A stretch of DNA of 64,000 nt from Sphingobium sp. KCTC 72723 (GTDB lineage Bacteria; Pseudomonadota; Alphaproteobacteria; Sphingomonadales; Sphingomonadaceae), in assembly GCF_014280435.1 (NCBI RefSeq), contig NZ_CP060388.1, positions 558,001 to 622,000 on the forward strand. The letters run 5' to 3'. Positions 29,564 to 39,651 of the stretch are shown piece after piece. Position 1 is the stretch's first letter. Every line of letters starts with the position of its first letter. A program made the translations under genes and the position numbers. The notes beneath the pieces were generated by a model, which searched no databases, was not told where the DNA came from, and saw only the letters and a program-made list of their open reading frames with translations.

Positions 29564-29667
29564 GGCGTTATATTATCTCCCTTGGATGAACCGCCACACT
29601 AGCAGTGCAGCACGACCCATCCAAGGGGGACGAAAGGCGCAACGGCGTGCTTTTGACGCCGATGCGA

Positions 29668-30246
29668 TTAGTTTTTCGGCAATCGTGCCTTGATGGCTTC
29701 GCCCAGCGCGTCGATCCGTTGCGTCACCAGCGCTGCGACATCGTCCGCCAGCTTGGAAGCCTTGGCCGGAATCTCGGCGCTGCTCACGCTTTCGCGTGCA
29801 TTGGCGGCTACATCGCCGGCACTATGCAAGGCATGGGCCGCGCCCTGCTTGACGCTTTCCGCACCTTCCGCCGCAGCCGCTCGCGCGGCCACAGCGGCTT
29901 CGACGATACGCGATCCGGCGGTCATGGCGAAGCCGGGCAAGGCTTTCATCGCCGCGCGGCTCTTGGGGAACATCCATGCGACGACGGCACCGACCACGAC
30001 TGCGCCAGCCACCGCCGCAACGGGATGTTCCTGCACGATCTCATTGGCACGGGTAGCGGCCCGTTGTGTCCGGTCGCGCGCGTCGCCATAAACGGTGCTG
30101 GCCTTGTCACGGCCGGTCTGGATCAGTTCGCCCGCACCTTCGCGGGCTTTTTCCGTGCCGTCCTTGATCCGGTCGGTAGCATGGGTGGCGGCATCGTTCG
30201 CCGCTTCGCGAACGCGAGCCAGTTGAGCGCGGACATCAGCCATCAT
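29668..30246 (-). CDS. ElaB/YqjD-like (DUF883-type) membrane-anchored helical protein
   Basis: A 192-residue Ala-rich protein. Residues 5-60 are a charged amphipathic helix (ARVREAANDAATHATDRIKD, AREGAGELIQTGRDKAS). A short hydrophobic segment follows (VAAVAGAVVVGAVVAWMF), then a second long helical region. This resembles DUF883 proteins, some of which bind ribosomes at the membrane in stationary phase, but the similarity is of composition and layout. It overlaps the end of the preceding gene by a few bases. ATG at 30243 is an alternative start. Confidence 0.65.
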   Translation of the reverse strand: MMADVRAQLARVREAANDAATHATDRIKDGTEKAREGAGELIQTGRDKASTVYGDARDRTQRAATRANEIVQEHPVAAVAGAVVVGAVVAWMFPKSRAAMKALPGFAMTAGSRIVEAAVAARAAAAEGAESVKQGAAHALHSAGDVAANARESVSSAEIPAKASKLADDVAALVTQRIDALGEAIKARLPKN

Positions 30247-30559
30247 CAGTCTCCGAATTTTCAGTTTTGGGGTTCCCAAGACGAACGTATAGCCGTCCGA
30301 AAAGTGCCGTCACGGGGCGGCGGAACAGGAACAGGCCAAAAGCGCCAAGGGCAGCGCCAACCGCTACCGGGCGCTGCTGCGCCTTGGCCGCGCCGACGGC
30401 AATGCCTTCCAGCACGGTGCCGGTGACCTTGTCGACCACATCCTGTTTCAGCCGGGCAGGGGAAATGCGCGCTTTTGCGTCACTTGCGCTGGTCAGCAAC
30501 TGCACCCGCGCATCGTCCGCGCGGGCAGCGGCCGCGCGATAGGCCCGTTCGCGGCTCAT
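30236..30559 (-). CDS. Small helical protein, unknown (cluster gene 3)
   Basis: A 107-residue protein: an Ala/Arg/Asp-rich N-terminal helix (ERAYRAAAARADDARVQLL), a middle segment LKQDVVDKVTGTVLEGIAVG, and one weak hydrophobic helix (VAVGAALGAFGLFLFRRPV). It has the look of DUF3618-type proteins often found beside holin-like proteins. The start ATG overlaps the stop of the holin-like gene (ATGA), and its end overlaps the DUF883-type gene, so the three are coupled. Confidence 0.7.
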   Translation of the reverse strand: MSRERAYRAAAARADDARVQLLTSASDAKARISPARLKQDVVDKVTGTVLEGIAVGAAKAQQRPVAVGAALGAFGLFLFRRPVTALFGRLYVRLGNPKTENSETDDG

Positions 30560-30978
30560 GGCGCAATTGCCTTCTTCATGCGAGTGATGGACGATTTTGC
30601 GAGCAGCAGCAGCAGCAGCGCCACGACCATGCTGGCACCCAGGACCGCAAAGGTCGCCCAAAGCGGGCCAAGCCGTGGCGCCAGCGCGATGATCAACCCG
30701 ATCAGGAAAGCGACGATGCTGGCAAACACCAGCATCAACGCCACGGTGACGAAAATCGCCGCGTTGCGCACCGCGCCGCCGACGATCCCGATGCGCAGCT
30801 TCTGCTTTTCCGCTTCCGCCGACGCATAGGCGCGACCGTCCGTATAAAGCCGGGCCATGACTTCGCGTACCGTTTCGTCGGGTGCGCGATCGTCAGGACC
30901 ATGGGCTTCGTCAGGGCGAGAGACACCCTGTCCTTCGGTCGGCGGCATGACCGCCGCGTCCGCTGGCTGCTCTGTCAA
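30556..30978 (-). CDS. Phage-holin-like (superfamily III type) membrane protein
   Basis: A 140-residue protein: an acidic, disordered N-terminal 35 residues, a short helix, then two strong membrane helices (NAAIFVTVALMLVFASIVAF and FAVLGASMVVALLLLLLAK) separated by a short loop. This layout is typical of chromosomal 'phage holin family' proteins of alphaproteobacteria. No phage genes are nearby, so a lysis role is not implied. Second gene of the coupled cluster. Confidence 0.78.
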   Translation of the reverse strand: MTEQPADAAVMPPTEGQGVSRPDEAHGPDDRAPDETVREVMARLYTDGRAYASAEAEKQKLRIGIVGGAVRNAAIFVTVALMLVFASIVAFLIGLIIALAPRLGPLWATFAVLGASMVVALLLLLLAKSSITRMKKAIAP

Positions 30979-30997
30979 ACTATCCTCCGTCCTGTTT

Positions 30998-31017
30998 GCC
31001 GGAACCTGCGTTCCGGC
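30998..31017. terminator. Perfect hairpin between cluster genes 1 and 2
   Basis: GCCGGAAC and GTTCCGGC (30998-31005, 31010-31017) form an exact 8-bp stem with the loop CTGC. No T-run follows on either strand, so it may be an mRNA-stability or partial termination element rather than a strong terminator. Confidence 0.5.
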
Positions 31018-31032
31018 GTCAGGCAGGCCAAA

Positions 31033-31653
31033 TTACGCCTTGTCGTCCGAACCCTTGGCCAGGCGCATCAGAACGAAACCGACCACCGCCGCAGCGCCAA
31101 TTGCCACGGCCGGGCTTTTGCGGACGAAATCCTTGGCTTCGGCCAGCAACTGGTCGACATCCTTGCCGTCCAGCGTGTCCGCTGCGCCTGCCACGGATTC
31201 GGCGGCCTGCCGGGCATAATCGCCATATTGCGGACCCAGCTTCGCGTCGACCGTTCCTGCGGTTTCGGTGATCAATTTGGCCAGGCTTTGCATCGCCGAT
31301 CCGGTCTTGACCTTGGCCGTACCAGCCGCCGATTTGGCGGTCTTGCCAGCCTGTTCCTTGATCGGGTCGATATGCGCTTTCCAATCTACGGCGCTCAGCG
31401 TTTCGGTGGCGCTCTTCACGGCCTTTTCCGCCTTCGCCTTGACCGGCGCGATCTGGGCGCTCCATCCGCTCGCCACTGCGCCATTGCCCGTCTTTTTGGC
31501 TGCGGGCTTGCGCGTCACTGCCTTCTTGACCGGAACGGTTTTCACGGCCGTCGTCTTGGGGCTGGGCGCGCTTAGCGGTTTCGCCTTGGCGGGTTTGGCG
31601 ACAGGCGTTTTGCGCGCGCGCTTGACCGGCGGGGTTTCCGGGGTGTCGGCCAT
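31033..31653 (-). CDS. Ala/Lys-rich protein with C-terminal membrane segment (cluster gene 1)
   Basis: A 206-residue protein. Its first 60 residues are Lys/Pro/Ala-rich and histone H1-like (KRARKTPVAKPAKAKPLSAP), probably disordered and able to bind nucleic acid or membrane. Amphipathic helices follow, then a C-terminal hydrophobic segment AVAIGAAAVVGFVLMRLAKG. The overall plan resembles the DUF883-type protein three genes downstream. Start at 31653 or 31662. It heads the four-gene minus-strand cluster. Function unknown. Confidence 0.68.
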   Translation of the reverse strand: MADTPETPPVKRARKTPVAKPAKAKPLSAPSPKTTAVKTVPVKKAVTRKPAAKKTGNGAVASGWSAQIAPVKAKAEKAVKSATETLSAVDWKAHIDPIKEQAGKTAKSAAGTAKVKTGSAMQSLAKLITETAGTVDAKLGPQYGDYARQAAESVAGAADTLDGKDVDQLLAEAKDFVRKSPAVAIGAAAVVGFVLMRLAKGSDDKA

Positions 31654-31880
31654 GGTCCTCATTCTCCCTCAACGTCGAAATATAGGCACCCTGCATTGCG
31701 GGGGCGTCACTCTGTCCAAATGCTTTGCAGTCGAACACAGTTCCGTTGCCGTTACATTTTCGACCATCGGCATTTTTTCGGTCCATGCAAGCCCCGCGAT
31801 GCCCAATGCGGATTGCCAAGCCACAGGGGGCTGGTTAAGCGGAGCGCGAAACAGGCCTTTGCCTGCCGTTACGACGCTAA

Positions 31881-33170
<1,290 letters not shown>

Positions 33171-33250
33171 AACAGCTTCAAGGATTCGGTTGGCCGCAAG
33201 TTAACTATTTTTCGCTTGCGGCCGACCCCTTCCTGTGATTCTTCTGACGC

Positions 33251-33562
33251 ATGGCGCATATCGCTAAACTTCGTCTCCTGCTTCTGTCGGCCCTTGGCCC
33301 TGCGATTGCGCTGCTTCTGCTGCTGTTCTTCGCGGGCTATGTCGTGTTGGGGTCGAACGGCGTGCTGGCATGGGGCGATTATTCGCGCCAACTGCGCACG
33401 GCGCAGGCTGAACTGGCCCGCACCCAGGCGATTGGCGCGGAATTGCGCAATCGCGTCGATCTGCTCAACCCGCGCCGCGTCGACCCTGACCTGTCGGACG
33501 AACTGATCCGTCGCCAGCTTGGCGTCATCCATCATGATGAAGTGATCGTTCCGCTCAACTGA
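33251..33562 (+). CDS. ftsB: FtsB/DivIC-type septum formation initiator
   Basis: A 103-residue bitopic membrane protein: a short cytoplasmic start, one membrane helix (about residues 9-31), a coiled-coil stretch (YSRQLRTAQAELARTQAIGA) and the DivIC-type tail DPDLSDELIRRQLGVIHHDEV. FtsB bridges FtsL and FtsQ at the division septum. Its place just after eno is the usual alphaproteobacterial and gammaproteobacterial order, which supports the call. Confidence 0.88.
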   Translation: MAHIAKLRLLLLSALGPAIALLLLLFFAGYVVLGSNGVLAWGDYSRQLRTAQAELARTQAIGAELRNRVDLLNPRRVDPDLSDELIRRQLGVIHHDEVIVPLN

Positions 33563-33789
33563 GCTTCGTGCGCAAAAAGGGGGCGGTTTTCCACCTGGAA
33601 CGATGCGACACTCTAAACTTTGATCATCGGATTTGCGTCAGATTTAACGCAGCGCGCGCCGAGCCATCAGTTTTATGCTGATGCTATTGCTTATGCCCGG
33701 ATTCCGTGGGGTCCGCCGTTGCATTGCGGGTGGTTCTGGCTCTATATCGGGCTTCCTTCCATCCGACCCCACGCAAAAGGATAAGAGCC
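33563..33789 (+). other. Untranslated gap before pdhA
   Basis: 227 bp with no convincing gene. A small hairpin, CATCAG...CTGATG (33665-33683), lies in the middle. TTGCAT (33719-33724) and TATATC (33743-33748) at 18-bp spacing could be a weak promoter for pdhA. AAAGGA just before 33790 is the pdhA ribosome binding site. Confidence 0.4.
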
Positions 33790-34863
33790 TTGGCGAAACC
33801 AACGACGCCGCGTCCTACACGCGCAAAGGCAGAGGCAAAAAGCCCCGCCGGCGCGGATCACAACCGGCCTCGCCCCGAAACACCCACCGATTACAAGGCC
33901 AGCAAGGAAGAACTGCTGGAATTCTACCGGCAGATGGTTCTCATTCGTCGCTTCGAGGAGAAAGCGGGCCAGCTTTACGGCCTGGGCCTCATCGGCGGCT
34001 TCTGTCACCTCTATATCGGCCAGGAAGCCGTAGCGGTCGGCATCCAGTCGGCGCTCGTCCCCGGCAAGGACAGCGTGATCACCGGCTATCGCGACCATGG
34101 TCACATGCTCGCTTATGGCATTGATCCCAACCTGATCATGGCCGAACTGACGGGCCGTGAAGCCGGCATTTCGCGCGGCAAGGGCGGTTCGATGCACATG
34201 TTCAGCGTCGAACATAAATTCTTCGGCGGTCATGGCATCGTCGGCGCGCAGGTGTCGCTGGGCGCGGGCCTTGGCTTTGCCCATAAATATAATGGCGACG
34301 GTGGCGTGTGCGTGGCCTATTTTGGCGACGGCGCGGCCAACCAGGGCCAGGTATATGAATCCTTTAACATGGCCGAACTTTGGAAACTTCCGATCATCTT
34401 CGTGATCGAAAACAACCAATATGCCATGGGAACCAGCGTCAATCGCGCTTCGGCCGAAGACCAACTCTACCGTCGCGGTGAAAGTTTCCGTATCCCCGGC
34501 CTTCAGGTCGACGGCATGGACGTGCTGGCCGTGCGCGGCGCGACCGAAGAAGCGCTCAAATGGGTGCAGGGCGGCAACGGTCCGATTCTGCTTGAAATGA
34601 AGACCTACCGCTATCGCGGCCATTCCATGTCCGACCCGGCCAAATATCGCTCGCGTGAAGAAGTGCAGGCGATGCGCGACAAGTCCGACCCGATCGAGGG
34701 CGTAAAGGCCTATCTGACCGCGCAGGGCGTGGGTGAGGACGAACTCAAGAAGATCGACCAGGACATTCGCAAGATCGTGAGCGAAGCGGCTGATTTTGCC
34801 GAAAGCTCGCCTGAGCCGGACATGGCCGAACTCTATACAGACGTGCTGGTGGAGCAATATTGA
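33790..34863 (+). CDS. pdhA: Pyruvate dehydrogenase E1 component, alpha subunit
   Basis: A 357-residue ThDP-dependent subunit that decarboxylates pyruvate. It shows [34 protein letters not shown] and the ThDP motif [17 protein letters not shown] ending in [10 protein letters not shown], plus the phosphorylation-loop-like [14 protein letters not shown]. Translation probably begins with TTG at 33790 (AAAGGA about eight bases upstream), giving the usual length and an AKPTTPRP-type Lys/Pro-rich start; an upstream ATG at 33706 would add 28 unrelated residues. The stop shares one base with the pdhB start. Confidence 0.96.
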   Translation: MAKPTTPRPTRAKAEAKSPAGADHNRPRPETPTDYKASKEELLEFYRQMVLIRRFEEKAGQLYGLGLIGGFCHLYIGQEAVAVGIQSALVPGKDSVITGYRDHGHMLAYGIDPNLIMAELTGREAGISRGKGGSMHMFSVEHKFFGGHGIVGAQVSLGAGLGFAHKYNGDGGVCVAYFGDGAANQGQVYESFNMAELWKLPIIFVIENNQYAMGTSVNRASAEDQLYRRGESFRIPGLQVDGMDVLAVRGATEEALKWVQGGNGPILLEMKTYRYRGHSMSDPAKYRSREEVQAMRDKSDPIEGVKAYLTAQGVGEDELKKIDQDIRKIVSEAADFAESSPEPDMAELYTDVLVEQY

Positions 34864-36218
34864 TGGGTATCGAAATCAAGATGCCGGCGCTCTCGCCGAC
34901 GATGGAAGAAGGCACGCTGGCCAAGTGGCTGGTCAAGGAAGGCGATGACGTCCGTTCGGGCGACATTCTGGCCGAGATCGAAACCGACAAGGCGACAATG
35001 GAATTTGAGGCCGTGGACGAAGGCAAGATTGGCCAGATCCTGATCGCCGAAGGTTCCGAAGGCGTCAAAGTCGGCACTGTCATCGCCACGATGGCGGGCG
35101 AAAATGGCGAAGAAGCGGCTCCCGCGCCCAAGGCGGCAGCACCGATCAAGGCTGAAGCTGCACCTGCCGAAGCGCCCAAGAAGCCGGTCGCCGCCAAAGC
35201 GAGCGTTGCCGATCCCAGCCTGCCCGAAGGCACCGAGTTTGTAAAAACCACGGTCCGCGAAGCGCTGCGTGATGCGATGGCCGAAGAAATGCGCGCCGAC
35301 GAGCGCGTATTCGTCATCGGTGAGGAAGTCGCTGAATATCAGGGTGCCTATAAGGTCACTCAAGGCCTGCTCGACGAATTTGGGGCAAAGCGCGTCATCG
35401 ACACGCCGATCACCGAATATGGCTTCGCTGGCATCGGCACCGGCGCGGCCATGGGCGGCCTGCGTCCGGTGGTTGAATTCATGACGTTCAATTTCGCCAT
35501 GCAGGCGATCGACCACATCATCAATTCGGCGGCCAAGACCAATTACATGTCGGGCGGCCAGATGCGCTGCCCCATCGTGTTCCGTGGTCCCAATGGCGCG
35601 GCCAGCCGCGTCGGCGCGCAGCATAGCCAGAATTACGGTCCCTGGTATGCGGCGGTCCCTGGCCTCATCGTCATCGCGCCTTATGACGCGGCCGATGCCA
35701 AGGGTCTGCTGAAAGCGGCGATCCGCAGCCAGGACCCGGTCGTGTTCCTCGAAAACGAACTGCTCTACGGTCGCAGCTTCGACGTGCCGAAGGTGGACGA
35801 CTATGTCCTGCCGATCGGCAAGGCGCGGATCATGCGGGCGGGCAGCGACGTGACGCTGGTCAGCTATTCGATCGGCGTGGGGCTTGCGCTCGAAGCCGCC
35901 GAAGCGCTGGCGGCCGAAGGTATCGACGCCGAAGTCATCGACCTGCGCACCCTGCGTCCGCTCGATACGGCCACTGTGCTGGAAAGCCTGAAAAAGACCA
36001 ACCGCCTGGTGGTGGTGGAAGAAGGCTGGCCGACCTGCTCGATCGCGTCGGAAATCGCGGCCGTGGTCATGGAACAGGGCTTCGACGACCTCGACGCCCC
36101 GGTGCTGCGCGTAACAAACGAGGACGTGCCGTTGCCCTATGCCGCAAATCTGGAAAAGGCAGCGTTGATCGACGTCCCGCGCATCGTCGCGGCAGCCAAG
36201 AAGGTCTGCTACAAATAA
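34863..36218 (+). CDS. pdhB: Pyruvate dehydrogenase E1 beta subunit with N-terminal lipoyl domain
   Basis: A 451-residue fusion. Residues 1-78 are a biotinyl/lipoyl domain ([20 protein letters not shown]; lipoylated Lys43 in [10 protein letters not shown]). A flexible Ala/Pro/Lys linker runs to about residue 125. The E1 beta domain follows ([59 protein letters not shown]). Such fusions are normal in alphaproteobacteria. ATG at 34863 overlaps the pdhA stop by one base (TGATG). A strong terminator follows; the E2 gene is not here. Confidence 0.97.
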   Translation: MGIEIKMPALSPTMEEGTLAKWLVKEGDDVRSGDILAEIETDKATMEFEAVDEGKIGQILIAEGSEGVKVGTVIATMAGENGEEAAPAPKAAAPIKAEAAPAEAPKKPVAAKASVADPSLPEGTEFVKTTVREALRDAMAEEMRADERVFVIGEEVAEYQGAYKVTQGLLDEFGAKRVIDTPITEYGFAGIGTGAAMGGLRPVVEFMTFNFAMQAIDHIINSAAKTNYMSGGQMRCPIVFRGPNGAASRVGAQHSQNYGPWYAAVPGLIVIAPYDAADAKGLLKAAIRSQDPVVFLENELLYGRSFDVPKVDDYVLPIGKARIMRAGSDVTLVSYSIGVGLALEAAEALAAEGIDAEVIDLRTLRPLDTATVLESLKKTNRLVVVEEGWPTCSIASEIAAVVMEQGFDDLDAPVLRVTNEDVPLPYAANLEKAALIDVPRIVAAAKKVCYK

Positions 36219-36225
36219 AGGGGAA

Positions 36226-36254
36226 GGGGCGACCTGTCCGGGTCGCCCCTTTTT
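36226..36254 (+). terminator. Rho-independent terminator of the pdhAB operon
   Basis: GGGGCGACC (36226-36234) and GGTCGCCCC (36241-36249) form a perfect 9-bp stem with a six-base loop, followed by five T. It lies seven bases after the pdhB stop. Confidence 0.92.
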
Positions 36255-36258
36255 CATG

Positions 36259-36933
36259 TCAGGTGCAGGATGCCGTGGCCGATGCGCCCAGATTGCCTGC
36301 ATTTTTGATTGCCTGATCGGTGCGCTCACGCACTGTAAAGGCGCTGGTATATCGAATGATCTTCGCCCCGAAGAGGGTGTTGGATACCAGTGGCTGATAA
36401 TTATACGCCACTTCCACGAACATCACTGCGCTGCTGCTGGCTGCCTGGATCTTGGTCGCGGCCGTCGTCCCTGGTCCCATGCCATTTGCCATGGTGGCGT
36501 TGGTCTTGCCATTATTCTCCACGCCATAGCTCGACGTGAAACTGCCCTGACCCCAGCATCGCTGCCAGCGTATATATTGTCCGGTATTGGGGGAACTTAA
36601 CCCGTTGGGTTCCAGATCGGACAGGAAGATGCGGCCATTCGCCTTGAGTTTGAGCGATGCCGATGACAGGTCTGCGCCGGTCATGATTTCGTTGATGTCC
36701 GCTTCGTCTATGGATGTGCGGATGCGGGCGGCATTGTCCGCCACCATCATCGCAACCTGGCTGACCCGCATATGGGCCAGCGCCAGATTGGCCGTTTCCA
36801 GCCCCGCCATGGACAGCACGACCAGTACCGGCAGCGAAAAAGCGAATTCGACCAGCGCGACACCGCGCTCATTGCGGCGGATGGATGTCATGCGCGCGCG
36901 CAGGCGCTGATAGGTCCGGCCGTTCATGAGCAT
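36259..36933 (-). CDS. TadE-like pseudopilin / pilus assembly protein
   Basis: A 224-residue protein with the TadE N-terminus: basic start, then RRNERGVALVEFAFSLPVLV, in which Gly-Val-x-Leu-Val-Glu-Phe marks the prepilin-type helix. The rest is a secreted globular domain with a C-terminal Cys. It probably acts in the Flp/Tad pilus system. The start overlaps the end of the second TadE-like gene; ATG at 36933 or 36927 (ATGA overlap) is possible. Converges with pdhB. Confidence 0.85.
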   Translation of the reverse strand: MLMNGRTYQRLRARMTSIRRNERGVALVEFAFSLPVLVVLSMAGLETANLALAHMRVSQVAMMVADNAARIRTSIDEADINEIMTGADLSSASLKLKANGRIFLSDLEPNGLSSPNTGQYIRWQRCWGQGSFTSSYGVENNGKTNATMANGMGPGTTAATKIQAASSSAVMFVEVAYNYQPLVSNTLFGAKIIRYTSAFTVRERTDQAIKNAGNLGASATASCT

Positions 36934-37520
36934 CGCACCGTTGGCGTTCCCTGGTTCGCCCAAGGCTGGTTTCGCACCATGGTCATGGCGCTGGCGGACT
37001 GCGTTTCGCTCCACCCCAGCATTTTGGCGAGCGGGAACATGCGCGGCATCGACACCGTGACTTCATAATAGACGATATCGTCCGCGCCGCCCAGACCGCT
37101 GGCACCAGCCGCGGCGTCATAGGTGCTGTTCCCATTGGCGTCCTCGTAACAATCGCCGCTATTATAGCTGCCCAACGGCGCAGTATCGGTTGTGATCTTT
37201 TCGGGTTTTCCCACGCGCGAGAAATTATAATAGCTTTTCTTGACGACTGACGTGGTTCCGTTCTTGGCATTGATGGTCGACATCTGATTTTCGATATAGG
37301 CGTCGATCTGCGTCGCGTTGAGCGTGCCGACCGACGAAGACCGTGCCGCCCGTTCCAGCACGCCGCGCGTCACCGAACGCAGGTAGGATTGATAGGCCAG
37401 GTCGCCAATGCCCATGATCGTGAGGAACAGGGGCGCTGCGATCAGCCCGAATTCGACCAGCGTGACACCACGCGCATCGTCGCGCAGCCGGTTCAGCAAT
37501 CGTGCGGTCGCCCCGATCAT
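36924..37520 (-). CDS. Second TadE-like pilus assembly protein
   Basis: A 198-residue protein with the TadE helix RDDARGVTLVEFGLIAAPLF followed by LAYQSYLRSVTRGVLERAAR. The secreted part has two Cys (GDCYEDANGN and the C-terminal RCS). The ATG at 37520 overlaps the TadG stop (ATGA), showing translational coupling with the gene before it. Two TadE-like genes after a TadG is the common minor-pseudopilin set of Tad loci; the motor and secretin genes are not in the window. Confidence 0.86.
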   Translation of the reverse strand: MIGATARLLNRLRDDARGVTLVEFGLIAAPLFLTIMGIGDLAYQSYLRSVTRGVLERAARSSSVGTLNATQIDAYIENQMSTINAKNGTTSVVKKSYYNFSRVGKPEKITTDTAPLGSYNSGDCYEDANGNSTYDAAAGASGLGGADDIVYYEVTVSMPRMFPLAKMLGWSETQSASAMTMVRNQPWANQGTPTVRCS

Positions 37521-39523
37521 TGCGACAGCCTCAGGCCGCCGATATTCTTGGCGATGTCCTTGAACTTTTCGGTAAGAGAGGCGGCGGTGTAAGCCATCAT
37601 CCAGTGATTGCTGCTCGACGCGCAGCCCTGCAACTGGGACGTTATGTCGCCTTCCGACTGATTGCGGAAGCCGATGACCCATACGGTAATGCCCTTGCCC
37701 TTGACTGCGTTGCACAGCATTTCCAGGCGCCGGTTGTGGACAGCGGTCAGCCCTGTGTCATCAGTGCTGGTTGCTGCCACGCGCCCATCCTGTTTTTGAT
37801 ACCCATAGGCACCATAGACTCTGTCGTAGGCGCTCATGTCGCCATCCGTCATGAACACGATGTGGCGCGATATGTTGAAGCCATTGGGCGCGTTTCCATT
37901 GTCGGCTGAAAAGATACCTGTTGGCGACAGGAAGCGCGCGCCCCAGATCATGCCGATGTCATGATAGGTGCCACCGACTGCGATCAGCCCATTGACATAG
38001 GTGTTGAAGCTGCTGCTCTGTCCGGTCGGCGTGCTGGTGCGGTCGGCATAGCTGGTCAGCTTGCGCGACTGACTTGGGCAGGCGTTCCAGCCGCCGCTGG
38101 ATGCACGATACCAGTCACCGCCATTATCCTCTCTGTTGTCATGTAGCCACCGACCAGAGGAATTGAACATGACTTGTGGCCAATGCGGTCGCCACTTCGT
38201 GTCCGCGTTGGTCGGCAAAGTGTCGATTTGCAGGTCGTAGGCAGTATCCGGGATCGATGCGGTGGACGTCGATGCCGTTATCGTGCTGTCGGTCGACCGT
38301 TCCTCGATACAGCCGAGCCAAGTCGACGTCGAAGCTACAGCTGTGTTGTTCGCATCATTGGGCGAGCTGGCGTTATAAGTCGGATTGGAGACCGAATTAC
38401 CCGAAATAAAGCCTGAAACATCGACTGCGAACTGGCCATATTCCCAATAATAAAATGTCGTGCCTAGCCCTGCCGTATATGTCGTAGCATAGGTTGTTGC
38501 AACTATATCTTCTCGTCTTACACACTTGCGGTCGTTCCAACCGGATGGGGTGTTGGTTGAACCATTGAAACTGTGATAGCTATAGGTTGTAGTAGTAGTA
38601 TTAGAAGGTGCATTGCCATTTTTTGAAGGGTTTGTTCCTGAATTATTGCCATAGGCTGTGCATTGTGAAGCGGACAATGTTGATGAGGTTGAGGCATTAT
38701 TCGCCGCAGTGGCTGTCGAATAGCAATTGTTCAATCCATAGCGTCGATAGCAGGTCGAAGGTGTCGAAGAAGTTTCATAATAATATAGCGCGCGCCGCGT
38801 CCGATAGGGCGCGGTTTCGCCTGCCGTACCGCCCAGCATGGCGCTCGACGGCAATTGATAGCCGACATTGACGGTCGAACTATAGGGCATGAAGCCATAG
38901 CGGATACGCCCGGTGTTGTTTGATCCCGCGCCCAGCGTGTCGTAAAAATCCTTCACCGCCTGCTGCAATGCGGCCATGCGCGTCGTGGTGCCGCCGGCGC
39001 CGTCGCTGATCGACTGGGCCATCGACCCGGTGGTATCCAGCACCAGCATCACGTCGGTATTGCCGATGTCGAAGCGGGATTCGCAGGTCACTTCCAGCGG
39101 CATTTCGGTATATTTGAAAATCCGCATCACGGTGGTCGGCATTTTGGTGACGGCTGAAACCTGTACCGTGGTCGTTTCGCTGGGCTTGCTCTGGATCGTC
39201 GGGACGAAGCTTTCGGTCTGGAACGTGTTTTGCGGGAAGTTGAAGTCGAAAAACTTCTTGGCTTCGGCTTTGTTGGCGTCCGTCATGGAGGATGTCGTCA
39301 TGGCGCGTCGTCCCGCCAGCGCGGCGGCGTCGCACGCTTGCTGCAAACGGGCGCGGACCATATAGGCGCGGCTCATGTCCAGACCGCCGCCGATCAGCGC
39401 GGCCAGCGGAATGATCGCCGCTGCCACGATCGCCATGACATTGCCCGACTGGCTGCGTAATAGCCGGTTCAGAAATCCCTGAGGATGCTTGATCTGCTTG
39501 CCCATTTGTCCGCCATCACCCAT
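37517..39523 (-). CDS. TadG-like pilus assembly protein with vWA domain
   Basis: A 668-residue protein. Residues about 24-49 form the Tad-type membrane helix (RSQSGNVMAIVAAAIIPLAA), followed by RARLQQACDAAALAGRR. A von Willebrand A domain begins near residue 155 with the MIDAS motif VLDTTGSMAQ (Asp163) and a second metal motif FMTDGDMSAYDR near 557-568. Between them residues about 245-430 are a Ser/Thr/Asn/Tyr-rich insert with several Cys, encoded by visibly less GC-rich DNA. Start 39523 (AGGG upstream) or 39505. Leads a three-gene coupled set. Confidence 0.88.
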   Translation of the reverse strand: MGDGGQMGKQIKHPQGFLNRLLRSQSGNVMAIVAAAIIPLAALIGGGLDMSRAYMVRARLQQACDAAALAGRRAMTTSSMTDANKAEAKKFFDFNFPQNTFQTESFVPTIQSKPSETTTVQVSAVTKMPTTVMRIFKYTEMPLEVTCESRFDIGNTDVMLVLDTTGSMAQSISDGAGGTTTRMAALQQAVKDFYDTLGAGSNNTGRIRYGFMPYSSTVNVGYQLPSSAMLGGTAGETAPYRTRRALYYYETSSTPSTCYRRYGLNNCYSTATAANNASTSSTLSASQCTAYGNNSGTNPSKNGNAPSNTTTTTYSYHSFNGSTNTPSGWNDRKCVRREDIVATTYATTYTAGLGTTFYYWEYGQFAVDVSGFISGNSVSNPTYNASSPNDANNTAVASTSTWLGCIEERSTDSTITASTSTASIPDTAYDLQIDTLPTNADTKWRPHWPQVMFNSSGRWLHDNREDNGGDWYRASSGGWNACPSQSRKLTSYADRTSTPTGQSSSFNTYVNGLIAVGGTYHDIGMIWGARFLSPTGIFSADNGNAPNGFNISRHIVFMTDGDMSAYDRVYGAYGYQKQDGRVAATSTDDTGLTAVHNRRLEMLCNAVKGKGITVWVIGFRNQSEGDITSQLQGCASSSNHWMMAYTAASLTEKFKDIAKNIGGLRLSQ

Positions 39524-39583
39524 GTCGTTGCCCTGTCGCCCCCCACATCAGGGCAAGGCAGCCTTTTCGCCTATGCAGGCCCA

Positions 39584-39630
39584 GTGGTTAGAATGTGTAT
39601 GAGGAACATGGTTAAAGGACCGCTAACCAC
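39584..39630 (-). promoter_or_regulatory. CtrA-like binding site upstream of tadG
   Basis: Read on the minus strand, 39626-39608 is TTAG, seven bases, then TTAACCAT. The CtrA consensus of Caulobacter relatives is TTAA-N7-TTAAC, often TTAACCAT in the downstream half, so only one base deviates. The outer 8-mers GTGGTTAG (39584-39591) and CTAACCAC (39623-39630) are inverted copies. The site is about 85-105 bases before the tadG start, a plausible promoter position. Confidence 0.5.
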
Positions 39631-39651
39631 CACAGGCCGCAAGGTGCGCCG

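Noticed and set aside
30556-30978. Possible prophage remnant because of the holin-like protein
   Set aside because: No integrase, capsid, tail or lysin genes are near. Holin-like membrane proteins are common chromosomal genes in this group.
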